Source of the DNA: Lophium mytilinum
Lineage: Eukaryota > Ascomycota > Dothideomycetes > Mytilinidiales > Mytilinidiaceae
Assembly: GCA_010093605.1 (NCBI GenBank)
Contig: MU004189.1
Span: 1,619,834 to 1,683,833, forward strand
Reading direction: 5' to 3'
DNA: 64,000 nt
The position numbers were made by a program, and so were the translations under genes. The notes under the pieces were generated by a model. It saw only the letters and a list, made by a program, of their open reading frames with translations. It was not told where the DNA came from and made no database searches. Within the stretch, counting starts at the first letter, position 1, and every line of letters starts with the position of its first letter. This document shows, piece by piece, positions 11,527 to 21,935 of the stretch.

Positions 11527-13793
11527 ATGAGTCTCGACACTGGCAGTGGCTCGTTCAGACTATGGACGAACTGTTCCGACCGCGCTTCAAGGGCACCACT
11601 CAGCCTTGCCGAAAGTCGAAGGTTTTTCGTTGATCCTGGAACTAACTGTTCCTCTCAAGTCACGCAGCATCTTGTTTCGCGTAGAGCGATAGCGTCTGCT
11701 GCTGAAGAGACATTCCTTGTGTTGGTATAAGCCTTTCTCTATTCATTTCGTACTTGCTGACTGTGCCTCAGAGTTGTTGAAATAGAGAACTATACTCGCA
11801 TAATATCCTCGACCCTGGAATCAGCACTGTCAGGGTTCCCATCGGACCTTCTTGAGAGCGTCGAGTATAATCACTCCACCGGGCAAAATGTTGCTGTCCT
11901 TCCAAGGAACCAAAGGTCTCATTCCGGTGAGCCAAGGCCCACAAACCCTTTCTAGCTATCTACAATCACTTTCTCTTATGGCACTAAAACCTCTGATGCA
12001 TCACAGTCGTCTCGGGCCTCAGCTTCTTCATCAACTATCCCATTCTTCCCATAATCGTGAAAGAAAAGAACGAGCCACCGTCCATCCAATTTATTCCAAT
12101 CGCTACGTGGATTTGCTCTGGTGCCGAAGCACTCTTACCTCATCTGCCCGTTCATACGCAAGGCATATCAGACACTATTTTCCTGATCTGTGCAAGCCCA
12201 AGTGTTGCAATGAGGTTAGGCGATCACTACAACGGCCCAGAACACCGAGATCGCCGTAGACGCCTAAAAGATGCACCGTTATGGATCTCGATGGATCTGC
12301 AGTTTGTCTTCTCCGACTGGTCAAGAGCATGGAACAAGGTGAGGGAAGACTTATCAGAGTGCCACAGCCAGATACACGGAGATGCCGGCGGCCCTCCCCT
12401 GCTTGATCTGACACGAAAACTCCATAAGGACGCATCAAGAGTTATAGCTCTACGAGAACAGCTCCGTGTTCACTCGGGTGCTGTCGCTCGACTTGTGAGC
12501 CTTGTGAACAAGCAATGTGCACAAGCGCCCAGTGTGCAAATCTCCGCCCTTAAAAACCGGGTTATAGAATGCCAGGACGTGTTGACCTACCAAGAAGAGA
12601 CATCTCAAGTCATTTTGAGGCAACTGGAGAATCTTCTCAGTCTTGTGAGCTGTTTGCGCCTCTCAGAGGATGGACCTTGCTAACAGTTTACGCTTAGTCG
12701 TTCAATATGGAGACGATGTTGCAAGGCCAAACCATGGCACGCTTGAACGTTCTAGCGTTCGCGTTTCTCCCAATGTCTTTCGTTGCAGTAGGCACAAACA
12801 CTCAGACACTCAAACGCTCAATATGCTGATCGTGCCATATAGAGCCTTTTTGGGATGACGAAGTTCAACATATCCGCCGCATGGTATCCTTTATGGACGT
12901 TTATCATTCTTGTCATCGTTGTAGCGACCACCCTCTTCATCCCTGCTCATAAGGTGTACCGCCTTCTCACGTCCAACAATTCACAGGCACAAAAGAACTC
13001 TCCCAAAAAACCGCAGAACCGAAACAAGTTATTCACTCGCAATCACGAATATATGCCCGGAGTCTCTGCAGAAGCTTACACTCGTAGAGAAGGCGGGGGG
13101 ATTTGGCCCTTTCGCAATCACCAACTTACGCCCGGAGTTAAGAAAAATGCTTACACTCATAGAGAAGGCGGAGAAATTGGCCCTAAGCCAACGTCTTATA
13201 ACGCTTATGGTCGAGTAGAGGGCGGGGGCATATATCCAACACCAGCACCGCTTCCCCTGGATGCTCCGTTCGACTCCACCGAGGCTCACATGAGACATGG
13301 GACCGTATACTCACAGCCAGCACAGCGCTACGCGAACCACTACGACGAAAGTAGGAGTCACTTTGGCGTCGTTCCACAGGGTGCAGCAGTACTACCACCG
13401 CCTCCTCCATTACTACCACCATCACGGTCACCCCCACAACCTCAGATGCTATCGCCCATCCCGGAAGTGGACGCGCAAATATCAGCTCCCGAGCGGCAAG
13501 CCCTACTTCTGCACGAGGAGCGAATGGTCCCGGAATCCTACCCTAGATTCTGGAACCAGTCGCCTGAAGCTCAGCAAAGACCTCCACGTCAGAGTACTGC
13601 GGTACAACTGCCGCTGCCTCCGCTGAACGAGCGTCCGCCCAAGAGTGTGAGAGTTTTCAATGACGAAAACGCTTTCGAACTCGCCGCCATGCCGTCAGCA
13701 GGTGCGAATGAAAAAGAGGCTGGCGATGGGAGGTCTTTGCTACACTCCCGGAGTGCCACACCTGCTTCGATGCTTAGAACAGCAACCGGGTAG
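11527..13793 (+). CDS. CorA-like divalent metal transporter with repeat-bearing cytosolic tail
   Basis: Fungal protein of the CorA Mg2+ transporter superfamily (PF01544-like). Inferred exons: 11527-11720, 11772-11926, 12007-12644, 12698-12787, 12843-13793, giving 675 aa. After a long soluble N-terminal region and a coiled segment comes TM1 with the family motif ARLNVLAFAFLPMSF, then SLFGMT (where CorA has its GMN-type loop), then TM2. The join across the fourth intron recreates SLFGM exactly, which supports the call. The last 290 residues are disordered: three degenerate AYxRxEGGxIxP repeats, then polyproline and acidic stretches. GMN is replaced by GMT, as in many fungal relatives, so true Mg2+ transport is uncertain. 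The first intron has a weak donor (GTTGGT) but a good CTGAC branch site and CAG acceptor; exon 1 is the least certain part. Confidence 0.78.
13038..13225 (+). repeat. Degenerate in-frame repeat in tail of CorA-like protein
   Basis: The first two units start at 13038 and 13113 (75 bp, 25 residues) and share RNH, PGV and AYT(R/H)REGG. A shorter third unit ends near 13225 with AYGRVEGGGIYP. The core pattern is A-Y-x-R-x-E-G-G-x-I-x-P. Confidence 0.8.
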
Positions 13794-14048
13794 TTTGCTT
13801 GAGGAGTATTAGCCTACGATATCGGAGTGTTCACGACTAGGGAAGCATGCATCCATTTCAGGGTTCATGATATATACTATATCGCTCTCTCCTAAACTCT
13901 CAGGGTGCCGCCGGGCCCGCCCAAACCCCCCAAAGTCATGAAAAGGCCACCGAATAGGTATCGCTCCACAGCCAGCTCTATCCCAAAATTCTCACCCAAG
14001 AACCCTCGTAATTTAGAATCCCCTTCCCACGTCAAGCTCAGCTTCGAC

Positions 14049-15791
14049 TCACTGCTTCACTTTCATCTTCTTCGCCGCAGCTAGCATAGCTTCCGGGTCC
14101 CTGATCCCCGCCGTCTGCCCCTCCTTGCAGCGCTTCAGCGTCAGTGCTGAGATGAGCGCTGCGCCGACACCGCTTCCGTCCTCGGCAGGCAGGATCTCGA
14201 TGGGGTCTTTGCGGCTGGTCCAGTCGAGGATCTCGCGCAACGCCTGGGCGCCGCGGGCCTTGAAGTGGGGGTACTTGTTGAAGACCGACCCGTCGGCGCC
14301 GACGTGGCAGGAGGTGATGCTCTTCTTCTTGCAGATTGCAGCGACACCGCAAGCGGAGAGGCGGGCGGCGCGAGTGCCGATGAGACAGGTGAGGTGGTGG
14401 ATGAGCTCGAGTTCGGGTTTGGTGGTTGTGATGCCGAGCTTGTTTTGGAAGAGGTCTTGGGTCTCGGACAAGTTCTCGAAGGGGTCCCTGGTGCATGTTA
14501 GATGGGAGGAGTAGGGGAATGAGGCGGGAGCTTACTCTTCGATGGAGGAGAGGAAGGAGGCGTCTAGGCTGTAGGCCTTCTTGAGCTTGCCGAGATCTTG
14601 ACCTTCGAATATCTTCACGTCTGGATTACCGTGCAGGTCAACAAGGACGAGACGGAAGATTTCGCCGAGGTAAAGTCCGGCGATCATCTTCTCGAAGGCT
14701 TGCTGGCCTGGCCGAGGGGACTCCTTGTCGATTATGATATCATAGGGCGTGCGCGGCAGGACTTTGTGCTCATTGTCGAATGCACCCCACTCGCAATTGA
14801 TGGCCATAGGAAGCTTTGGGTCAAGGTTCAGGTGAGCGAGCTTCGGGATCGAACCACAGTCCTCCATATACGCGGCGTTGCATCCAGTGCCAAAAATGCA
14901 TCCGATTTTCATATCAGTGTCCGTGTATGCAGAGGCAATGAGTGTTCCGGTGGTATCATTGACGAGAGCGGTGAGCTTGATAGGAACACCCTAGAAAACA
15001 TTAGCGCTGGCCAGCCTAGATCATGGATTCGCGATCCTTACCCGCTCTTTTAGCGCAGCTTCGAACGGAGGAACGACGTCCTTGCCTTCTACGCCCTCGA
15101 TATCGAACCCCTTTGTCCACCGCTGCAGAACACCGTGGTCAATGTAGTCTTGCGTAGCTGGATATGAGAATGTGAAGCCCAGTGGAAGCTCATCCAACTC
15201 TTCGCCCTCGTGATGGTACTCAATGAACTGCTGAAGACAGTCGGCCACGTACTCCCATAGCTCCTCTGCATTGCCTGTCTTCAACTCCTCGGGCATCCGA
15301 TATTTTGACTGGATGATATCAAATTCGCCTTTTTCTTCCGGAAGGTTGATCTCGCAAACTCGGAGATTGGTGCCGCCCATGTCGAGGGCAAGGAAGGTGC
15401 CGGTTTCATATCCATCGGGGAATCCCATGCACCAGGTAGGGTTCATAGGCTTAGAGTTGTCAGCAGAATCCAAAGCAGCATGGTTTCATGGTCTTACGAT
15501 GGAGCCACCCTCGACAGTGAGACCTGCAAATGCGTCAGAATAGCGCAGAGCTGAAGTACTACCATGATGAAGTACCTTTGGCCAATTCCTTCACGAAGTG
15601 GTCGGTGATCTCCTTGAGCTTTTCCTGGGGGACAGTGAAGAGCTCCTCAAGGCGCTTGATCTGGTCGAGCAGGTCCTTTGGCACATCGGCCATTGAACCT
15701 ATTGGCAAGTGTCAAACCCACGGTTCCCAATTGTGATAGAGTGTGGCATACCCTTTCGAGAAGGAGGCTTTCTGGGACCGAGGCCGACCAT
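14049..15791 (-). CDS. Hexokinase
   Basis: Phosphorylates glucose and other hexoses with ATP at the entry to glycolysis; cytosolic. I infer six exons: 15752-15791, 15576-15698, 15498-15523, 15042-15449, 14536-14990, 14049-14487, giving 496 aa, the normal fungal hexokinase size. The phosphate-binding motif LDMGGTN is at about residues 85-91, the sugar-binding block is GFTFSYPATQ, and GTGCNAAY and a C-terminal GSGVGAAL adenosine-site motif follow. The start is the ATG at 15791, whose product begins MVGLGPRKPPSRKGSMADVP, the usual fungal hexokinase N-terminus after the first 53-nt intron is removed. Exon 3 is only 26 nt. The sequence fits hexokinase better than glucokinase, but the sugar range cannot be read directly. 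Confidence 0.95.
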
Positions 15792-17178
15792 GTTGGCGAC
15801 TGTCGGTGGTCTTATCAGGGAGGTTTTCGGATGTAGGAGGAAGGTTGCGACGAAAGTGAGGCCGTCGTGGGGAGGTCGAGACAAGTGTCTAACTCAGGTT
15901 GATATAGAGTAGGTAGTTCAGACTGGGCGCAGGTCGACACTTTGCGTGAGTTGTTAGTGAATGATATGCTATGATAGGGGTTCTTTATAAGAAGGTAAAA
16001 ATCCAAGAGGTGAGGCTTTAAATCGCTCTGGTCTGGGCAACGGCTGATGGGTCAGGTGGATGGCGGTATTTTTCGAAGCAGTTGCTTGCTTTTTGAATCC
16101 CCAAACGCTCCTGCGTATATAGGCAGCTCAACCAGGACCATACTGCCACGCTTACGAAGCCCTCGTAGTCATGCTGAACAACCGGACGGGAAAGCCCCAC
16201 CATGGCTGTTGAAAAGCACTGCGGGGGATTGTGCGGGGAAACTGAAGACAAAGCAGAGACTCTACCAGGATAATGCACCAAGGAATATGAGGAAGACAAG
16301 AACTCACCAATTGCTACTGGAATGGAAAGGGCGAGGGCCAGCAAAAGTGTTGTTTGAGGATTCTGGTTGACCGCTCCGGCCTCCAGCGAAGGTCCCGCTA
16401 CCCGCGTCATACCTTTGTTATCCTAGCTTGGCGACCGGTGCGAATCGGAACAACATGCCCACAAGGAATCAGGCCGGCAGCCAGCCTTGCTCTTCAACTT
16501 CGTCCTCACCACTGTTCATCTCCTCATCGTCAAGTGAGGCCTTCCTTCGCAGGCGTTCGTCCCACGGCTCGCCGATCTGCTGACCCATGCCGGTGCTGCA
16601 AGGCACAGCCGGATGATGCGTGGGGAGGCCGCCCGAGATGCTGCCACCTGCACGAGGCGATGTACCTCTCTACGCAAACCGGATGAGGCTGGGCATGAGA
16701 CACCAGCCTGAGGAACTGTGCTACCTAGAAGGCGTTCGAGGCAATGCACATATCAGGAGGCCTCTGATAGGGTAGGTCACAGCAGTCAATAAGTCAAGAA
16801 GTGCACGCGTCTCCCTCTACGCCAGCTGCCACCCTTTGAGTCCCACGCATAAGTCCTGCTTTTCCCAGTACTTGTCACTTTTATGTACATCCTATATCTG
16901 AATGCTCTTATGTGATAATGCACCGCGTCTGTTTTGATTGGTCTTTATCCATTGTCCGACCCAAGCCGGGTCACGTGCTTATCATTCACCCCCGAACTTG
17001 TTTACGCAATCTCCTAGCATGTCCTAGCACTCCTCACCGTCTACATCCGACATCTGAAGAGTCGACTTCAGCAGTAGGCTTTTCCAATACTCAAGCTCTA
17101 TGTCGCCTTGTCAGCTCTACTCCATTTCCTCGTTGACGCCCCATCCGCTGCCGACACTCTACTCGGTGTCTACACGCC
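15792..17178. other. Intergenic region with two divergent promoters
   Basis: About 1.4 kb between hexokinase (minus) and the 258-aa protein gene (plus). It should hold the hexokinase leader and both promoters. An ATTGG (inverted CCAAT) lies near 16937 and a GTCACGTG element near 16971. A 130-codon minus-strand open frame at 16018-16410 shows no recognisable features, and I do not call it. Confidence 0.45.
16970..16977 (+). promoter_or_regulatory. GTCACGTG element (bHLH/Cbf1-type E-box)
   Basis: The motif lies about 200 bp upstream of the ATG at 17179. GTCACGTG is the core bound by Cbf1-like bHLH factors in fungi. Its use here is inferred from sequence and position only. Confidence 0.4.
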
Positions 17179-17955
17179 ATGAGCGATAACATGCCCAAAC
17201 AACCCACTTACTTCCAGGCTGCACGCCGGCTCCGAAACGTGGAGCGTATTCCGTCGCTCCTGGGTCTGCTCTACCCGCCTCCAATCGCCAGCCCCTGGCC
17301 GTACAATCAACACGAGTTCCGCGTAGGCGCAAATAACCGTATTCGAGCAGCCCGCAGCGGCTATGATCCAAACTCATCAGGTGATCTGATCCGTCGAATG
17401 CTGGACAGGAAGGACCTACTACGTTTACGAGAGGTTGCCAGATCACTGGATGATTGGGTCATCGGAATAACCTTCCAGGACTGGGTCAAACTCATGTGCG
17501 AAACTCTCTACGCGAACACTGCCCTCAACGCGAGCAACCAGGCAAAATTCAATTCGAGCTCGATCAAGGCCTTGGAAGTTCTCGGGCGCCACTTCAGCCA
17601 CTTCGTGATCCGTCTGCGGACCGACCTGGTCCAAACCCTTGAAGCGGCGGCCTGGACGGACATTTTGAAGTACGTGCGAGGTGCTGGCAGAATCACTATC
17701 TCCGTGAACTCACGTGAGAGCTTGGGAGATGCCACAGCGGTTTGGAACATGCTCACAACGATCCGTGCCGTTCTCCAAGCCTCCAATATTAACCCCTTGG
17801 TTGCGGAGGTCGGGTACTTGTCGGATGCTGAGGAACCTGCAGCCCACGCCGTCCCCGCAGAGATTCAGGATGAGGATAACCTGGAGAGAGGTCTGAACAT
17901 CAGCGCTCAAGAGCGTCTAGAATGGAACAACGAACTGCAATTCCCAATGGACTAG
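17179..17955 (+). CDS. Hypothetical protein, 258 aa
   Basis: Single-exon frame from an ATG in good context (CGCCATGAG). I do not recognise a family. The protein is soluble, with no signal peptide or membrane segment. It is mixed alpha/beta in appearance with an acidic C-terminal tail (from about residue 215, including the run EIQDEDNLERG). The central part (about residues 80-200) is regular helical sequence with Trp/Leu spacing. It is convergent with the saccharopine-dehydrogenase-like gene. Coding status rests on length, start context and amino-acid composition, so confidence is moderate. Confidence 0.65.
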   Translation: MSDNMPKQPTYFQAARRLRNVERIPSLLGLLYPPPIASPWPYNQHEFRVGANNRIRAARSGYDPNSSGDLIRRMLDRKDLLRLREVARSLDDWVIGITFQDWVKLMCETLYANTALNASNQAKFNSSSIKALEVLGRHFSHFVIRLRTDLVQTLEAAAWTDILKYVRGAGRITISVNSRESLGDATAVWNMLTTIRAVLQASNINPLVAEVGYLSDAEEPAAHAVPAEIQDEDNLERGLNISAQERLEWNNELQFPMD

Positions 17956-18439
17956 GTACTGCGTTGAGGGGACATGACAACTTCTCACTGCCTCTGTTCC
18001 CTTCATAACAATTAGCATCAAAAGATACCCACTTTCCACAGTCATAGAGGCATCAGAGGAACTCACACTCAAGATCTTGTATTTGTAGACTGGTGTTGGC
18101 GTTAAGCAGCTTGATTTAATGGCGTGCCTCGTTGTAACATCATCACTATCAAAAGTATAAAATAAAGGCTCTGAATCAATGATACAGGAAATAAGACAAA
18201 TCAATCCATACCAAATAGTCAAGCATTCCAACTCAATTGTGATATCAACTGCATATTGTCTTTCTACTCTACGGAATCTAAATAGGTCGAGGACTTCTAG
18301 ATACGAAAAATAGTAGTACAAGTAGTGCGATATGAGTGCAATAGGCTTACTTTTGCTCCAAAACCGCGATCTAGAGCATTTACTTCTACTTTTGAGCTTC
18401 ACGTTCCACCCATAGAGGCCCCCTAACCTAACAAACCCT
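17956..18439. other. Intergenic region between convergent genes
   Basis: AT-rich 3' flanks of two convergent genes, with AATAAA-like stretches near 18160 (plus strand) that could be polyadenylation signals. No gene seen. Confidence 0.5.
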
Positions 18440-19873
18440 TCAATCCAACTCCACCTCAATCTTGACCCCCGCCTTCCGCAAGCGCTCCACAAACGGCATC
18501 CCCAACGTTGACGGCGTCAATAAACCTCCCTTTCCAACCCTACTCCGCCCATCCCCCTCTTCTTCTTTGCTTCTCTCAATCAACACCCCCCCAGCCTCAA
18601 CCGCCAAAATAGCACTTACCTCCACCAACGCGCCCTCATAAACAAAACACGCTCTCGCCACACCCCCATTCTTACCCTCCGCCGTCCCCACCACCCTGTA
18701 CTCCGCCCGCTCCTTCGTCCGAATAACCTCCCTTTCCGGCCCCGCCCCAGGCTCAAACGACAGCTTCCTCAACCACATCCTTACAAACGGTATCGCAAAC
18801 ACCAAAATCCCAAACTTCGTAAGCAGATGCACAAACACCGCCGCAAACACGTTTGGAACAGGCATATACTCGTGAAACCTAAACTCCGGGCCGTAAACCT
18901 CCGGCCGCAGCCCCGCACTACGATGGACGACCGACTCATTCGACACCGCCACGAAAGACGTCGTCAGCGCGCCCAAGCCAGGGACGAAGCGGTAGCCGAA
19001 GAGGCGGCGGAGGAGCGGCGTCGTGTCGGCTGCGGGCTTGGGGGAGGGGGACATGGCCCACGGCGAGCCGAAGAGGAACCAGGCGACGCCGTAGGTTTCC
19101 ATGACGCTGAGCACGGTGGTGAAGGAGCCGCCGGACATGCCGGCGAACTCGAGCTGGCCGGAGCTGATGACTTCGGCGGTGCCGGTGGAGAAGGCGGTGC
19201 GGATGGCGGTCGCGATGAGGTAGGCGGTTAGGTCTGAGGGGGAGCTGGAGTTGGAGATGGCGGGGATTATCTGGGGGGTTGGGTTAGATTTGGGTGGGCT
19301 TGGGCTTGGGATAGGGGAGTTGGGGGGACGTACGACGGCGCCGGACTTCTGTGCGGTGGTATGGTATTTGTCGACCATTTCTTTGATCCAGGGCGTCTCT
19401 GTGGAGCTGGATTATGTGAGTGTGCTGCTCGGGTAAAGTGGAAGATTTGAGTGCTTACAAGTCTACGTAGTGCGTTCCGTTCTCCGCGCAGGCCTCGACG
19501 ACTGGAGTTGAGTATCGATGATAGGGCCCGACGCCGTTGATTAGAACTCTGGTTCTTTGAGTGAGACCCACTAGGGCCTTCTTCTCGAGCCGGACGACTT
19601 CAATAGCTGTATACTTTTCTCAGCATTGTTTTGAGATAGAAGCAAATTTTAAAGTCATGGGCAAGGATTCGTACCTGGTGAAACTCGATCAGGGTGCATC
19701 TCTTTCAGCTTCTGAGCTAGTTTGATAAGTGCAGCTTCGGAACGGCCAGCAATCGCCCATGGTGTGTTTATGGGATAGGTCTTCGTGATCTCTTCAGCGC
19801 AGATAGAAGCTGTGTAGCCGGTCGCACCAAGGAGAACAAGGTCGTATTCGCGATGTTGGATTGCTGAGACCAT
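18440..19873 (-). CDS. Saccharopine dehydrogenase-like oxidoreductase
   Basis: Member of the SCCPDH/trans-acting enoyl reductase-like family: Rossmann-fold proteins, often on membranes or lipid droplets in eukaryotes, without the lysine-pathway activity their name suggests. I infer four exons: 19675-19873, 19459-19606, 19334-19406, 18440-19270, giving 416 aa, the family's normal size. The N-terminus carries the dinucleotide-binding motif VLLGATGYTA, followed by WAIAGR and an INGVGPYHRYS block. The third-exon acceptor was chosen to give the expected Y-V-D-x-x-x-E-T-P-W order. A hydrophobic segment near DNA 18770-18840 could anchor it to a membrane. The codon third-base preference flips from C to G near 18960. 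The physiological substrate is unknown. Confidence 0.88.
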
Positions 19874-20476
19874 ACTGAATAAAAAGAACCGGAGATCACA
19901 AGACTGCAATCTAGTACAAGGGCCTCAATGCCTTACTTGAAATATAGGGAATGACTTTGACGTCGTTTCAGAGGCGTTTAGTCTAGGATAGTGATTCAAA
20001 CGAGAAAAAGCAGGTGATGAGAGAATTCAGATATTTAGAGAAGCCATTCTCCTACTTATACGCATACTCATCTTTCTTGCTCGATGTCTCCGATTGAGTG
20101 TTTGGTATGCAGATTTAAATCGAAACTTCGATATTCTACTCGGAGTACCGGAACCCCAACAAGTTCAAGGAGAAGGTCCGATAGAGGGCGATTGAAACGG
20201 ATACACAGTCTTTGTTTTGCTGGCAGGTGCTACATTTGGCGCAACAGGAATCTTGAAGCCCTTCGACGTACACATTTCTTATGAGTCACCAGTCGTGGAT
20301 TGTAGTAAGCGTCTACATTGCAAGGAGGTGTGGGAGTACGAGTACAGGGGGTAATGGCTTAGCGTGAAACGTGATCACGCGTCTTAGCGCATCCACGCTT
20401 GGACATCCTCCCTCTGTCCTTGCGTTCTCATCTCAGCCCTTCGAATCCACCATTACAAGCTTATCACACAACAAAG
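19874..20476. other. Intergenic region between divergent genes
   Basis: Promoter region for the oxidoreductase (minus) and the decayed F-box/LRR gene (plus). A GTGATCACGCG stretch lies near 20370. No gene seen. Confidence 0.45.
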
Positions 20477-21746
20477 ATGGCCAGAACAAAAGGAAAAGCT
20501 CGAAGGCAGGCGGCCCGCCAACGGGCACTAGATAGCAAGAAGAAGCCTCAGCCTCCAAAGTTGATTGAGCCAGGAAACCCACATCCCGTGCTCGAACCCT
20601 ACACACTTCCATATCGGGGTAAACTCTCCACGCCCAGTCCGGATCTCGTTGCCATTCGAATGACAGAAGCAGAGAGTCGTATGGCCGAGGCAGCGGCGCG
20701 TCGGGCAGCTCGTCGGGCAACTAGGGAGAAAGCAAGGGTTGCAAGAATAGCAGCCGACCCTGATTCATACCACACAAGGATATTGCGAGAAGAACAGCAA
20801 CGTCAAGAAGCCGAATTGAGACGTCGACAACCCCCCCAACGAGTGTTCTACCAGCACTACCATGGTCCGAACGTTCCAATTGGCCAAATCGTACACTTCA
20901 ACTCAATTGAAGATTTCGACAGTTCACGTCTAGTCAGGAATATTCGCAGTGTACGCTTCGGTGGCAAGTTTAGGATCCAAGAGTATGTACATAGCCCTAT
21001 GGTGATTTAGACTACAGAGCCTTCTGGTTCCTTTGCTGATCTTCACGTTACAGCTCCCATATCGAGGCACTCATAGCTGCTGGCCCCGAATTCTGCCAGC
21101 AATTGACCGAGTTTCAGTCGAAAAGCCCAGACAATGGCTACGGCAGTACTCTTACAGACAACGCTCTTTGTAAGCTTGCAGAAGCGTGTCCGCGCCTCGC
21201 TCGTGTCGAGTTCAAGCCCTCCGTCAGCCTTTCAGATGTTGCACTACTAGCTTTCCTCAACCACTGTCCGAACATCTATCTTGGACATAACTGGGAGCGA
21301 CTAGGGAATTGGGCAGGTCATATGGAGAGCATTGAGGGACCTGTGCAAGAACCTGTCAATGGCGAGTAAGCTCGAAAGACTTGATCAACTCGACCAAAGA
21401 GTGTCCAAAGGAGTTACAAGGCTGTCACAAACCAGGAAATGGCTTGCCATTGTGGTAGGCGACATGGTAGGGGATGGAATTGCAGCTCAACACATGTCAA
21501 GTATTATGGGTGGCGATGCTTAGAGACATGGTTCGGCGATTAGTAGGATGCGAATGGGATATGAACGATGATGATACTCGTACCACCTACAATGATTGGG
21601 ACCCCTGCGTTACTTCGTCCGACAACAGTATAATGACTGATCCCAAGGATGATGAAGAGGAAATTATTACGGAGTCCGAGGAAGAGCAATTGTCTGTTAA
21701 CGATGTCGCAGAGGAAAACGAAGACCACCCGTCTGAAGAGGACTAG
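20477..21746 (+). pseudogene. F-box/LRR (AMN1-like) gene, probably frameshifted
   Basis: The intact part is exon 1 (20477-20982; basic Arg/Lys/Ala-rich coiled N-terminus, start MARTKGKARRQ) joined by a 71-nt intron to exon 2 from 21054. Exon 2 encodes a leucine-rich-repeat-like AMN1-type segment (LTDNALCKLAEACPRL, then LAFLNHCPNI). After about 21278 the expected continuation is in another frame. From 21332, frame +2 gives the family's later block (RKWLAIVVG), reached only past a TAG near 21299. A third frame (21474-21746) gives an acidic tail. Read literally, the gene could make a 273-aa protein ending at 21369. I favour a pseudogene with one frameshift and at least one nonsense change; a sequencing error or missed intron is possible. 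Confidence 0.55.
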
Positions 21747-21935
21747 ATTCACCACTTACAATCCACTCATCCAGTACAATCAAAACAGAATGATTTCCTC
21801 TATATTCGGCATGTGCTGGTGGCTTTGGCTGAGCCGAGTTATCTCCGAAGGCAACACACTTCCCCTCTTTGAAATCAGGCTCCAATGTAAATTCTTCTCT
21901 TTCTCATCAACCCTTCTAGACTGTTTCCGAGAGCC

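Noticed and set aside
16018-16410. 130-codon minus-strand open frame upstream of hexokinase
   Set aside because: No family resemblance, biased composition, and position in the likely hexokinase leader or promoter.
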